Under the pieces are notes generated by a model, which was not told where the DNA came from, did not search any database, and was given only the letters and a program-made list of their open reading frames with translations. The position numbers and the translations under genes are program-made. A DNA stretch of 51,565 nt. Origin: Roseovarius sp. ZX-A-9 (GTDB lineage Bacteria; Pseudomonadota; Alphaproteobacteria; Rhodobacterales; Rhodobacteraceae). Below, piece after piece: positions 26,209 to 34,995 of the stretch. The stretch covers positions 1 to 51,565 of the forward strand of contig NZ_JAPWHW010000023.1 in assembly GCF_028369135.1 (NCBI RefSeq), given 5' to 3'. The stretch's first letter is position 1, and each line of letters starts with the position of its first letter.

Positions 26209-28082
26209 GCCGACCTCTCCCGCCCGGTTTGGCGCAGCCTGGTCAACAGTACGGTCAAAGCTGCAGGCGTCATCCCATCGATTCGCGCCGCGTGTGCCAA
26301 CGTTTCCGGGCGAACTAGGCTCAACTTCGATTTCAGCTCATTCGAAAGCCCACCAATTTCCGAGTAGTCAAAATCCCGTGGAATCACATGGGCTTCATCG
26401 CGTTTGACCAGTTCCGCGTCACGCTTTTGCCGGTCGAGGTAGTTTGCATAGAGCGCGTCTTTCTCAAGCTGCGCCCTAGATTCCGAATCTATTTCGGACC
26501 AAGAAGGTTCAAGCCTGATCAAGTCATCAAAGAAAATCTTGGGGAATGACAGCAACTGAAACCCGCTGCGCCGCGCTCCGTCTTGATTCACGTCAACGCC
26601 TTGGGCGATCAGTTGCTTTGGCGTGAATGTCTGTGTTTTGATCGTCTCACGGGCCCGTCCTAGCCTGTCCATCTTGTCGTCGAACACCGCCTGCCTGTTC
26701 AGAGAAACACAGCCCAAGGAGATTCCAAGTGGGGTTAGTCGTTGATCAGCATTATCTGCGCGCAGTGACAGCCTGAACTCCGCGCGCGATGTGAACATCC
26801 TGTAGGGCTCGCTGACGCCACGTGTGATCAGATCATCAATCATCACACCGATATAGCTCTCGGAACGGCTGAAGGTGATCGGTTCCCGTCCCAGGGCGAC
26901 ATGTGCGGCATTCAGCCCCGCTACCAAACCCTGTGCCGCGGCTTCTTCATAGCCGGTCGTGCCGTTGATTTGTCCTGCCAGAAAGAGTCCGGGCACCGAT
27001 TTCACTTCGAGCGATGCAGACAAAGCGCGAGGATCAACATAATCGTATTCAATCGCATAGCCGGGCTGCAGGATTTCTGCGCTTTCCAGACCCTGAATGG
27101 ACCGTACATAGGCGAGCTGCACATCTTCAGGTAACGAAGTCGAAATACCGTTAGGATAAATCACATCATCAGACAGGCTTTCTGGCTCAAGGAAAATCTG
27201 ATGAGATGTCTTATCGGCGAAGCGCACGATCTTGTCTTCGATCGACGGACAGTATCGAGGGCCGACGCCATCGATATGGCCCCCATACATCGCAGAACGT
27301 GACAGGTTCTCGCGAATGATCTCGTGGGTTCTTTCATTCGTGTGGGTGATGCCACAGGAAATTTGCCTTGATGGCGCCTTTCCAGACAGAAAGGAGAACA
27401 GCACCGGGTCATCATCGCCAGGCTGACTTTCGAGAGTCGACCAATCTATGCTTTTTCCGTTAAGACGCGGGGGCGTCCCCGTCTTGAGCCGCCCAAGTGC
27501 CAGATCAAAACTATCCATCCGTTCAGCTAGCCGGACCGACGGCGCATCCCCCATCCGCCCTCCTGGGCGCGAAATGTCTCCGATATGAATCACTCCACGC
27601 AGAAATGTCCCAGTTGTCAAAACAACTGCGGCAGACCGCACTTCTGATCCATCGGCCAGAACCACGCCACAAACGCGGTCGGCATCCATAAGGAAATCAC
27701 AAGCCTCGCCTTCGATCACATCAAGGTTCGGCTGCTTTTCCATTTCGGATTGCATCGCCTCGCGATAGATTTTTCGGTCGGCCTGGGCGCGCGGACCTTG
27801 TACTGCGGGCCCCTTGCGCCGATTAAGCAGGCGAAATTGTATCCCGGCCTGATCGGCAACGCGACCCATCATCCCATCAAGCGCATCGATCTCTCGAACC
27901 AAATGCCCCTTACCCAGACCACCGATTGCCGGATTGCACGACATGACACCGATACCCGCACGCGTCAGCGTGATGAGCGCCGTCCTTGCGCCTAACCTCG
28001 CAGCAGCGTGAGCTGCATCAGCCCCTGCGTGACCGCCACCGATCACAACAACGTCGAAATCCAGATGTTTCACGTGAAACAC
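26205..28082 (-). CDS. mnmG: tRNA uridine-5-carboxymethylaminomethyl modification enzyme MnmG (GidA)
   Basis: FAD-dependent partner of MnmE in making (c)mnm5U34 in tRNA. The 625-residue protein has the dinucleotide motif [21 protein letters not shown] (12-32, quoted in part), [21 protein letters not shown], the Cys in CGITHTNE, and the C-terminal [12 protein letters not shown]. The start codon is GTG at 28082, lying within a parS palindrome, so the leading residues MFHVKH are encoded by parS; several Roseobacter-group MnmG proteins share this beginning. Overlaps rsmG by four bases; mnmE ends three bases upstream. Confidence 0.96.
   Translation of the reverse strand: MFHVKHLDFDVVVIGGGHAGADAAHAAARLGARTALITLTRAGIGVMSCNPAIGGLGKGHLVREIDALDGMMGRVADQAGIQFRLLNRRKGPAVQGPRAQADRKIYREAMQSEMEKQPNLDVIEGEACDFLMDADRVCGVVLADGSEVRSAAVVLTTGTFLRGVIHIGDISRPGGRMGDAPSVRLAERMDSFDLALGRLKTGTPPRLNGKSIDWSTLESQPGDDDPVLFSFLSGKAPSRQISCGITHTNERTHEIIRENLSRSAMYGGHIDGVGPRYCPSIEDKIVRFADKTSHQIFLEPESLSDDVIYPNGISTSLPEDVQLAYVRSIQGLESAEILQPGYAIEYDYVDPRALSASLEVKSVPGLFLAGQINGTTGYEEAAAQGLVAGLNAAHVALGREPITFSRSESYIGVMIDDLITRGVSEPYRMFTSRAEFRLSLRADNADQRLTPLGISLGCVSLNRQAVFDDKMDRLGRARETIKTQTFTPKQLIAQGVDVNQDGARRSGFQLLSFPKIFFDDLIRLEPSWSEIDSESRAQLEKDALYANYLDRQKRDAELVKRDEAHVIPRDFDYSEIGGLSNELKSKLSLVRPETLAHAARIDGMTPAALTVLLTRLRQTGRERSA
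28066..28081. other. parS site 2 (spans the start of mnmG)
   Basis: A second perfect TGTTTCACGTGAAACA palindrome. It covers the first five codons of mnmG and part of its start codon, 1.9 kb from site 1 and about 3.2 kb from the proposed oriC. ParB loaded here would sit across the mnmG translation start and the mnmE-mnmG junction. Confidence 0.95.
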
Positions 28083-28085
28083 TCC

Positions 28086-29372
28086 TCATTTTCCCAGACA
28101 GAAACTTGCAAAGATTTCGTCCAGTATGTTTTCGATATCGACGCGCCCGACCAGAGAATCAAGAGCACGAATCGCCGCGCGAATTTCTTCGGCCGCCAAG
28201 TCGGCGGTTTCCTCACCGCCTTGCAGATGTAACTGCGCTGCGGCCAGATCGGCGTCACCCCGCTGCATCGCATCGCGGTGACGCACCCGCGTAGCGATGC
28301 CGGCATACGCCGACTTCTGGGTCAGTATAGCAGTCATCCGCGCAATTAGCTCTGGTATCCCCTGCCCCGTCAGACCTGAAATCGATGCAACGTCATCCTC
28401 CAGCAAATCCCCTTTGGAGCGCAATATGATGTCGTTATCCTTAGGCGTGATCAAAGCGGGCTCAGTACCCTCTAGTAGAAACACCCGCAAATCTGCTTGC
28501 TCCGCCCGCATTTTTGCTCGTTCGACTCCGATGGCTTCGACCTGATCATCTGTATCGCGCAGCCCAGCCGTATCAAGCAACGTCACCGGCAGCCCGCCCA
28601 GGTCCATCCGAACTTCGATTACATCGCGGGTTGTTCCGGCAACTTCGGATGTAATCGCGGCGTCCCGCCCGGCCAACGCATTCAGCAGAGTTGATTTCCC
28701 AACATTCGGCGCACCGACAATCGCCACTTCGAATCCAGATCGAATTCGTTCTGCCACTCCAACGCCCGCGATTTCCTTGCTAAGTTCGCTTCGAACGCGC
28801 TGCACCAGCTCGGTCACTTCGGGCGATACATCAACGGGCACGTCTTCATCCGCAAAATCAATTGTTGCTTCCAACAATGCGGCGGCGCGGATCAGGTCAA
28901 CACGCCAGGATTCGGCGCGCTTGCCCAGATCTCCTGACAACACGCGAAGCGCCTGACGTCGTTGGGCTTCGGTTTCTGCATCGATCAGATCTGCCAAGCC
29001 CTCAACCTGAGCCGCATCCAACTGCCCGTTCTCCAACGCGCGACGGGTAAACTCGCCAGGTTCCGCTGGGCGTAACCCGTCGACCATAGAGAGAGCGGCC
29101 AGCACCGCGGATATGACTGCAATGCTGCCATGTATCTGAAATTCAACGCTGTCTTCCCCAGTGAAACTGCGCCCTGCTTCGAAACAAAGCACAATTGCCT
29201 GGTCCAGTCGACCACCGGCCGAATCCCGCAATACCCGCAGGCTGGCGAATCTAGGAGGTGGCACATCCCCACATAGCGCGCCACAAGCATCGAAAGCCCG
29301 TGGACCAGACACCCGAACTACGGCTACCCCGGCCTTACCCGGCGCGCTTGAAACAGCATAGATCGTGTCCAT
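28086..29372 (-). CDS. mnmE: tRNA modification GTPase MnmE (TrmE)
   Basis: GTPase partner of MnmG. From the ATG at 29372 (GGGGG seven bases upstream) the protein is 428 residues. The N-terminal tetrahydrofolate-binding domain begins [22 protein letters not shown]. The G domain has [14 protein letters not shown] near 219-232, TTRDVIE, and DTAGLRDT. The helical C-terminal domain ends FCLGK, with the conserved Cys four residues from the end that is needed for modification. It follows rho by 22 bases and precedes mnmG by three. Confidence 0.96.
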   Translation of the reverse strand: MDTIYAVSSAPGKAGVAVVRVSGPRAFDACGALCGDVPPPRFASLRVLRDSAGGRLDQAIVLCFEAGRSFTGEDSVEFQIHGSIAVISAVLAALSMVDGLRPAEPGEFTRRALENGQLDAAQVEGLADLIDAETEAQRRQALRVLSGDLGKRAESWRVDLIRAAALLEATIDFADEDVPVDVSPEVTELVQRVRSELSKEIAGVGVAERIRSGFEVAIVGAPNVGKSTLLNALAGRDAAITSEVAGTTRDVIEVRMDLGGLPVTLLDTAGLRDTDDQVEAIGVERAKMRAEQADLRVFLLEGTEPALITPKDNDIILRSKGDLLEDDVASISGLTGQGIPELIARMTAILTQKSAYAGIATRVRHRDAMQRGDADLAAAQLHLQGGEETADLAAEEIRAAIRALDSLVGRVDIENILDEIFASFCLGK

Positions 29373-29394
29373 CACGAAGCCCCCATGGCGGGCG

Positions 29395-30666
29395 TCAGGT
29401 GTTCATCGAATCGAAGAACTCCGCATTCGTCTTGGTCTGTTTCAGTTTGGAGATGAGGAATTCGATCGCATCGGTCGTACCCATCGGGTTCAGGATCCGC
29501 CGCAGGACAAACGTCTTCTGAAGATCAATCTTGTCAACCAAGAGTTCCTCTTTCCGGGTGCCGGATTTGAGGATATCGATGGCCGGGAACACCCGCTTGT
29601 CCGCGATCTTGCGATCCAGGATCAGTTCCGAGTTACCCGTGCCTTTGAATTCTTCAAAGATCACTTCATCCATCCGGCTGCCGGTGTCGATCAGTGCTGT
29701 CGAGATGATTGTAAGTGATCCGCCCTCTTCGATGTTCCGCGCCGCACCGAAGAACCGCTTGGGCCGTTGCAAGGCGTTCGCATCGACACCACCTGTCAAA
29801 ACCTTACCCGACGACGGCACCACGGTATTGTAAGCCCTACCAAGTCTTGTGATCGAGTCCAGCAAGATCACAACATCTCGTTTATGTTCGACCAAGCGTT
29901 TTGCTTTTTCAATGACCATCTCGGCCACGGCAACGTGACGCGTTGCAGGTTCATCAAAGGTCGAGCTGACGACCTCTCCCTTGACCGAACGCTGCATGTC
30001 GGTCACTTCTTCGGGCCGCTCATCGATCAACAGCACGATCAGATAGCATTCGGGGTGGTTCTTCTCGATGCTGTTGGCAATATTCTGCAGGATGACCGTC
30101 TTACCAGTCCGCGGCGGCGCAACGATCAGCGAGCGCTGGCCTTTGCCGATGGGTGCCACAAGATCGATGATCCGGGCCGAACGATCCTTGATTGTCGGAT
30201 CTTCGATTTCCAGTTTGAATCGCTCATCCGGATAAAGCGGTGTCAGGTTATCAAAGGCAACCTTGTGATTGGCCTTCTCAGGATCTTCAAAGTTGATCTG
30301 ACTCACACTGGTGACTGTGAAATACCGCTCTTGTTCCTCGGGCTGCTGAATTTCACCTTCGACAGTGTCACCCGTCCGCAGCGAGAAGCGGCGGATCACC
30401 TCGGGGGAGACATAGATATCATCCGGGCCCGGCAGATAGTTCGCTTCGGGCGAGCGCAAGAACCCAAAACCGTCCTGCAACACTTCGAGAACACCATCGC
30501 CGAACACGGTCCAGCCTTCCTCGGCACGCTCTTTCAGGATCGAGAACATCATCTCGCCCTTGCGCATGGTCGATGCGTTTTCGATCTCCAGCTCTTCTGC
30601 CATCGCCAAGAGGTCCTTGGCGGTGTGGGCCTTGAGATCGGATAGGTTCAGACGTTCTTTGGACAT
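29395..30666 (-). CDS. rho: Transcription termination factor Rho
   Basis: Hexameric RNA helicase that ends transcription. The ATG at 30666 (AGGTGA five bases upstream) gives 423 residues, near the 419 of E. coli; a longer frame from 30690 is less likely. The N-terminal RNA-binding domain ([40 protein letters not shown]), the Walker [12 protein letters not shown] (about 185-195), Walker [17 protein letters not shown], and [20 protein letters not shown] are intact. It has a long leader with a hairpin (see promoter entry). It is the first gene of the run leading to parAB. Confidence 0.97.
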   Translation of the reverse strand: MSKERLNLSDLKAHTAKDLLAMAEELEIENASTMRKGEMMFSILKERAEEGWTVFGDGVLEVLQDGFGFLRSPEANYLPGPDDIYVSPEVIRRFSLRTGDTVEGEIQQPEEQERYFTVTSVSQINFEDPEKANHKVAFDNLTPLYPDERFKLEIEDPTIKDRSARIIDLVAPIGKGQRSLIVAPPRTGKTVILQNIANSIEKNHPECYLIVLLIDERPEEVTDMQRSVKGEVVSSTFDEPATRHVAVAEMVIEKAKRLVEHKRDVVILLDSITRLGRAYNTVVPSSGKVLTGGVDANALQRPKRFFGAARNIEEGGSLTIISTALIDTGSRMDEVIFEEFKGTGNSELILDRKIADKRVFPAIDILKSGTRKEELLVDKIDLQKTFVLRRILNPMGTTDAIEFLISKLKQTKTNAEFFDSMNT

Positions 30667-30742
30667 GGGGTTCACCTGTGTCCCGCTCATGGTACGGCGG
30701 GCGATTTAAAAATCAGTGGAAGGTACTCTTCCCGGACGGGAG

Positions 30743-30781
30743 GTTGGAGCGGGGCATACCCCGCACACCGGCAAAAGTCAA
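30743..30781 (-). promoter_or_regulatory. Candidate rho promoter and leader hairpin
   Basis: On the minus strand TTGACT (30776-30781), a 17-base spacer and TATGCC (30753-30758). A GCGGGG-TAT-GCCCCGC hairpin overlaps the -10 and the transcription start. The start codon is about 80 bases downstream, so rho would have a leader of that length. Confidence 0.45.
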
Positions 30782-30787
30782 TGTAAC

Positions 30788-31237
30788 TCAGAACCGCACG
30801 ACGACCGACAGGACAATGACCACCATCAGGACGGTCGGAACCTCGTTCATCAACCGAAACTGTCGGCCGTTCACAGGCCGCTCAGAGGTCGCAAGCTCTC
30901 TGCGGCGCTGCCCTAGCCAGCCATGGAACCAGGACATGCCTAGCACGCCCGCTGCCTTGGTCCAGGGCCAAACGGAGCCCCAGTCGACGATACCGGGTGT
31001 CAGGACCAGGCAAAGGCCAAAAATCCAGGTCGCTATCATTGCCGGCGTCATAATCACGCTCAGCAGCTTCTGCTCCATCACCTGAAAGACTTCATCGCGG
31101 CTGTCACCTGGTTTTGACTGCTCGACATGATAGACAAAGAGCCGTGGCAAATAGAACAGGCCAGCCATCCAGGATATCACGGCCATGATATGCAATGACT
31201 TGATCCACGGATATGCGGTTGTCAGGAAATCCGTCAT
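30788..31237 (-). CDS. hemJ: Protoporphyrinogen oxidase HemJ
   Basis: Integral membrane enzyme oxidising protoporphyrinogen IX to protoporphyrin IX in heme synthesis. The ATG at 31237 has AAGGGG six bases upstream and yields 149 residues, standard for HemJ. It has four hydrophobic helices and the conserved residues of the family: His16 in WIKSLHIMAVISWMAGLFYL, Arg and His37 in PRLFVYH, WFHGWLGQ, and RLMNEVPTVLMV. It is the gene next to the proposed origin on the left side, transcribed away from it. Confidence 0.94.
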   Translation of the reverse strand: MTDFLTTAYPWIKSLHIMAVISWMAGLFYLPRLFVYHVEQSKPGDSRDEVFQVMEQKLLSVIMTPAMIATWIFGLCLVLTPGIVDWGSVWPWTKAAGVLGMSWFHGWLGQRRRELATSERPVNGRQFRLMNEVPTVLMVVIVLSVVVRF

Positions 31238-31654
31238 TCTTTGCCCCTTATCACCGGCCTGCTCTATATAAATAAAATAGAAAGATAAGAAAGGATGATG
31301 ATTAGGTAGGGGCACCCCAAGTCTGTGGATTAACGGGGTATCCCATGAGATACACACAATCAGGCCGAATGTGGGTAAATTTTACGGTTGTTAGGATGAA
31401 AAATCAGACAGGTCGAAATCATGTTCAATCTCAACGAGATAGAAAATGAACCGGCGCGCTGACCTTGTGGATAAATCGGGGAAAAAGTGTATCTGGGTCA
31501 GTTTTGCACAGCCCCGAACTTATCCCTTCCACATGCGTATGGAATTTGGACAACCGCCTGGAAATGACCGATACATGCGCATGGCACGCCAGTTGCGCGG
31601 TTGTCCCGCTCAACTATCCAGTGTCACCCGCAATTCATTCACCCGGTTGTCCAC
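31238..31654. other. Probable chromosomal replication origin (oriC)
   Basis: This 417-bp gene-free interval separates leftward hemJ-rho-mnm-parAB from rightward maf-aroE-coaE-dnaQ. It holds a perfect DnaA box TGTGGATAA (31466-31474, reverse of TTATCCACA) and three boxes with one mismatch: TGTGGATTA (31324-31332), TGTGGGTAA (31370-31378) and TTGTCCACA (31647-31655). At 31263-31295 is an AT-rich block unlike the GC-rich surroundings, a candidate unwinding element. A 9-mer CGGTTGTCC occurs at 31598-31606 and 31644-31652, inverted at 31548-31556. Two parS sites lie within 5.1 kb. The same gene neighbourhood surrounds oriC in other alphaproteobacteria. dnaA itself is not in the window. Confidence 0.75.
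31263..31295. other. AT-rich block, candidate DNA-unwinding element
   Basis: Sequence of the form TCTATATAAATAAAATAG followed by AAAGATAAGAAAGGA, over 80 percent A+T within a G+C-rich genome, 30 bases from the nearest DnaA-like box. It may also supply the hemJ promoter, so unwinding and transcription could be linked. Confidence 0.5.
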
Positions 31655-32254
31655 ATGAATACCCGCATCATCCTCGCCTCCCAGTCTGAAATTCGCCAGC
31701 AGTTGCTGACGAACGCACAGGTGCCCCACGTTGCACGCCCCGCCAATCTGGATGAGGCGGCCATCCGAGATGCCCTGCTGGCAGAACAGGCACCAGCCCG
31801 CGATATTGCCGATGCGCTTGCTGAGGCGAAGGCCACGAAACTGAGTGCGAAGGAACCCGCTGCGCTGGTGATCGGCTGCGATCAGGTCCTCGCGCATCAA
31901 TCGCGCCTGTTGTCCAAGCCCGCGACACCGGAAGAGGCGTTGGCGCAGTTGATCACGATGCGCGGCAGCACGCATGAGCTCTTTTCAGCCGTAGTCATCT
32001 ACGAAGACGGCACACCGCAATGGCGGCATGTGGCTCGGGTCAGGATGACGATGCGTGATCTGTCGGACAGCTATCTTAAAGGCTATGTTACGCGCAACTG
32101 GGACAGCATCCGCCACACGGTCGGCTGTTACAAACTCGAAGAAGAGGGCGCGCGCCTGTTTTCCCGCGTTGACGGGGATTACTTCAGCGTGCTTGGTCTG
32201 CCATTACTGGACCTGATATCGTACTTATCTACGCGCGGAGAACTGGAGACATGA
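31655..32254 (+). CDS. maf: Maf/YceF-type nucleotide pyrophosphatase
   Basis: Nucleoside triphosphate pyrophosphatase acting on modified nucleotides. The ATG at 31655 (199 residues, MNTRIILASQSEIRQQLL) matches family N termini; upstream codons are in the origin. The catalytic Asp76 lies in VIGCDQVLAHQ, and the substrate-site residues in NWDSIRHTVGCYKLEEEGARLF and GDYFSVLGLPLLDL are present. The DQVL rather than DTVV signature points to the YceF-like subgroup (m7GTP preferred in E. coli). First gene right of the origin, overlapping aroE by four bases. Confidence 0.92.
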   Translation: MNTRIILASQSEIRQQLLTNAQVPHVARPANLDEAAIRDALLAEQAPARDIADALAEAKATKLSAKEPAALVIGCDQVLAHQSRLLSKPATPEEALAQLITMRGSTHELFSAVVIYEDGTPQWRHVARVRMTMRDLSDSYLKGYVTRNWDSIRHTVGCYKLEEEGARLFSRVDGDYFSVLGLPLLDLISYLSTRGELET

Positions 32255-33084
32255 GCGAGCAGAAAATTCCCCTCGCGGGCGTCATCGGATCGCCTATCGG
32301 CCATTCGAAATCACCACAAATTCATCGCCATTGGCTAAGCACCATGGGTTTGAAGGGGCATTACATCCCGATGAACGTCGCGCCCGATGATCTGAAGACT
32401 GTCCTGCACACTCTGCCCAAGGCCGGATTCGTCGGCGTCAACATCACCATCCCACACAAGGTATCGGTGCTGGAAATCGCCGATCTTGTGACGGACCGCG
32501 CGACCCTGATCGGCGCTGCGAACACGCTTATCTTCCGCAAGGATGGCAAGATTCACGCCGACAACACCGATGGCTATGGTTTTGTCAAAAATCTTGAAAG
32601 CGTGTCAGGCGGATGGGATCCCGCAGCCGGGCCCGCTGCGCTCTTTGGTGCGGGCGGCGCGGCGCGGGCCGTGATTGCGGCCATGCTCGATGCCGGTGTC
32701 CCTGAAATCTTGATTTCCAACCGGACGCGTGTCCGTGCCGAGGCACTGCGCTCCGATTTCGGCAAACGTTTGCGCGTGTTTGACTGGGTGCAGGCCGGTA
32801 ATATGCTCGATTATGCGGCGACGGTGGTTAACTCCACGTCGCTGGGAATGATTGGCCAACCACCGTTGCGGGTGCCGCTCGACGGGCTGCAAAAGGGTGC
32901 GGTTGTCACCGACCTTGTCTATGCGCCGCTCAAGACAAAACTTCTTGAAGTGGCAGAAGAAGCAGGTTGCCGAACTGTCGACGGCTTGGGCATGTTGTTG
33001 CATCAGGCGGTGCCGGGGTTCGAGCGGTGGTTCGGCACCCGCCCGAAGGTTGACAGCGCAACCCGTGCGGCTGCTCTCAGATGA
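32251..33084 (+). CDS. aroE: Shikimate dehydrogenase
   Basis: NADPH-dependent reduction of 3-dehydroshikimate in aromatic amino acid synthesis. The 277-residue protein has VIGSPIGHSKSPQIH (11-25), the catalytic Lys70 in VNITIPHKVSVLE, NTDGYGF with the paired Asp, the Rossmann motif LFGAGGAARAVI, NRTRVRAEAL for NADP preference, and VNSTSLGM. Overlaps maf and coaE by four bases each (ATGA), so the genes are translationally coupled. Confidence 0.95.
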   Translation: MSEQKIPLAGVIGSPIGHSKSPQIHRHWLSTMGLKGHYIPMNVAPDDLKTVLHTLPKAGFVGVNITIPHKVSVLEIADLVTDRATLIGAANTLIFRKDGKIHADNTDGYGFVKNLESVSGGWDPAAGPAALFGAGGAARAVIAAMLDAGVPEILISNRTRVRAEALRSDFGKRLRVFDWVQAGNMLDYAATVVNSTSLGMIGQPPLRVPLDGLQKGAVVTDLVYAPLKTKLLEVAEEAGCRTVDGLGMLLHQAVPGFERWFGTRPKVDSATRAAALR

Positions 33085-33674
33085 GTTTTCGGCTTGGGTT
33101 GACCGGATCAATCGGTATGGGAAAATCCACGACCGCGCGCATGTTCGCCGATGAGGGATGTGCGCTGTGGGATGCAGATGCGGCCGTACACCGGCTTTAT
33201 GCGCCCGGCGGTGCGGCTGTGGCGCCAATGGCGGCGGCGTTTCCGGATGCTGTCATTGACGGTGCAGTGTCTCGTGCCGCATTGAAGGAAATTATTGCCG
33301 CTGACCCATCAGCCCTGGGCCGGATCGAACAGATCGTACACCCTCTCGTTGCGGCGGACAGGCAGGCGTTTCTGGCCAAAACAGTGTCTGATATCGTCGT
33401 TTTCGACATTCCCCTGCTGTTTGAGAAATCAAACGAAAACCAGATGGATGCGGTGGTCTGCGTGACAGCCCCGCCCGAGGTTCAGCGCGAACGGGTAATG
33501 GAGCGCGGCACCATGACCGAAGCGCAGTTTCAAGCGATCCTTGCCAAACAAATGCCGGATGCCGAAAAGCGCGCCCTCGCCGATTACGTGATCGAAACAG
33601 CAACGCTTGAGCATGCCCGCGCGCAGGTGCAGGCTGTGATCCGCGATATCAGGGAAAACCGACTTCATGCGTGA
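33081..33674 (+). CDS. coaE: Dephospho-CoA kinase
   Basis: Last step of coenzyme A synthesis. The 197-residue protein has the P-loop GSIGMGKST (9-17), the DADAAVHRLY segment, HPLVAADRQAFL, VFDIPLLFEK, and VVCVTAPPEVQRERVMERG. All standard residues are present. It overlaps aroE by four bases and dnaQ by eight. Confidence 0.95.
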   Translation: MSFRLGLTGSIGMGKSTTARMFADEGCALWDADAAVHRLYAPGGAAVAPMAAAFPDAVIDGAVSRAALKEIIAADPSALGRIEQIVHPLVAADRQAFLAKTVSDIVVFDIPLLFEKSNENQMDAVVCVTAPPEVQRERVMERGTMTEAQFQAILAKQMPDAEKRALADYVIETATLEHARAQVQAVIRDIRENRLHA

Positions 33675-34359
33675 AATTGTACTCGATACCGAAACCACCG
33701 GATTCGAACCCGAACAGGGTGACCGTATCGTCGAAATCGGTGCGGTCGAACTGATCAGACATATGCCCACCGGCCGGACTTATCACCAGTATATCAACCC
33801 AGAGCGCGCAATGCCGGATGATGCGTTCCAGGTGCATGGGCTGGGCGATGATTTTCTCAGGGACAAGCCGGTTTTTGCCGACATCGCGCAGGCCTTCGTG
33901 GATTTCATCGGTGACGACAAGCTGGTGATCCACAACGCCAGCTTTGACATGAAATTCATCAATGCCGAACTGCGCTGGCTCAACCGCCCTGCCCTGCCGA
34001 TGGATCAGGCGATCGATACGCTCGCGATCGCGCGCAAGAAATTTCCCGGTTCTCCGGCCTCGCTTGATGCGCTCTGTCGCCGATTTGGCATCGACAACAC
34101 GGCCCGCACGCTGCACGGGGCACTGCTCGATTCCGAGATTTTGGCAGAGGTTTATCTGGAGCTGATCGGCGGCCGCCAACCCGATTTTGGCCTGGCGGAA
34201 CAAAGTGGTGAAACCGGTGCCGGCACAGCCACGTCAGATTGGCGCCCCGCCCCGCGCCCCACCCCTCTGTCGCAGCGATTGACTGCAGACGAGCGCGCTG
34301 CACATGAGGCGTTCGTCAAAAAAATGGGCGATGCAGCCCTGTGGAATAAGTTCGGATAG
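33667..34359 (+). CDS. dnaQ: DNA polymerase III epsilon subunit, proofreading exonuclease
   Basis: 3'-5' exonuclease of the replicative polymerase. The 230-residue protein has DEDDh motifs: Exo I with Asp7 and Glu9 in LDTETTGFEPEQGDRIVEIG, Exo II NASFDMKFINAEL, and Exo III ARTLHGALLDSEILAEVYLE with the catalytic His and final Asp. The C-terminal tail (RPTPLSQRLTADERAAHEAF) should carry the clamp and alpha-subunit contacts. Last gene of maf-aroE-coaE-dnaQ; an inverted repeat follows. Confidence 0.95.
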   Translation: MREIVLDTETTGFEPEQGDRIVEIGAVELIRHMPTGRTYHQYINPERAMPDDAFQVHGLGDDFLRDKPVFADIAQAFVDFIGDDKLVIHNASFDMKFINAELRWLNRPALPMDQAIDTLAIARKKFPGSPASLDALCRRFGIDNTARTLHGALLDSEILAEVYLELIGGRQPDFGLAEQSGETGAGTATSDWRPAPRPTPLSQRLTADERAAHEAFVKKMGDAALWNKFG

Positions 34360-34362
34360 ATT

Positions 34363-34397
34363 TTTCGGCACAAACCTGCGCGAGGGATGTGCCGAAA
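34363..34397. terminator. Inverted repeat between convergent dnaQ and secB
   Basis: TTTCGGCACA (34363-34372) and TGTGCCGAAA (34388-34397), ten perfect pairs around a 15-base loop, just after the dnaQ stop and before the secB stop from the other strand. No long T-run, but stem quality and location support a two-way terminator. Confidence 0.6.
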
Positions 34398-34432
34398 TGC
34401 GTTGTCCAAGGTCAGGCGCGTGTCGCGCTTGA

Positions 34433-34936
34433 TCAGGACACGTGCTTGGGCGCGCTCTCGGCTTGGCGACGCATGATTTCCTGGCGGTAAAGCTGCATGA
34501 AATCGATGTTTTCCAGGTTGAGTGCCGGGAAACCGCCATCGCGGGTCACATCATGGACGATGCGCCGCAGGAACGGGAACAGCATACGCGGGCACTCGAT
34601 CAACAGGAAAGGATGCATCTGATCCTCGGGCACGCCTTCGACATGGAAAACGCCCGTATATTCCAGCTCAAGCAGGAATAGTGCCGCTTCGTCTGCCTTG
34701 TTCTTGGATTCGACCTTCAGTTTGATCGTCACTTCGAACTGGTGGTCGGGTTTGCGCTTTTTCGCGTCGAGAGTCACGTTGACCGTGATATCGGGCGATA
34801 CTTCGCCACCGACGCCTCGCTGGGCGAGGACGTTCTCGAACGACAGGTCACGCACGAATTGCGTGAGAACCTGCATCTTTACCTGTTGGGCGGCTTCCGC
34901 GGCTGCGTCTGCGGCGCCGTTTTCCTGATCTTGCAT
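34433..34936 (-). CDS. secB: Protein-export chaperone SecB
   Basis: Tetrameric cytosolic chaperone that delivers preproteins to SecA. The 167-residue protein shows QVLTQFVRDLSFENV near residues 22-36, VNVTLDAKKRKPDHQFEVTI, LELEYTGVFHVEGVP, the CPRMLFPFLRRIVHDVTRDGGFP core (in part) and LENIDFMQLYRQEI. GGAG lies six bases upstream of the ATG. In alphaproteobacteria secB is commonly adjacent to dnaQ, as here, on the opposite strand. Confidence 0.96.
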   Translation of the reverse strand: MQDQENGAADAAAEAAQQVKMQVLTQFVRDLSFENVLAQRGVGGEVSPDITVNVTLDAKKRKPDHQFEVTIKLKVESKNKADEAALFLLELEYTGVFHVEGVPEDQMHPFLLIECPRMLFPFLRRIVHDVTRDGGFPALNLENIDFMQLYRQEIMRRQAESAPKHVS

Positions 34937-34995
34937 CGTTGTCTCCGAATGACGTTGGTACTTGCGCGCAGACCTAGCAGGTCAGCCGCGCCGCC

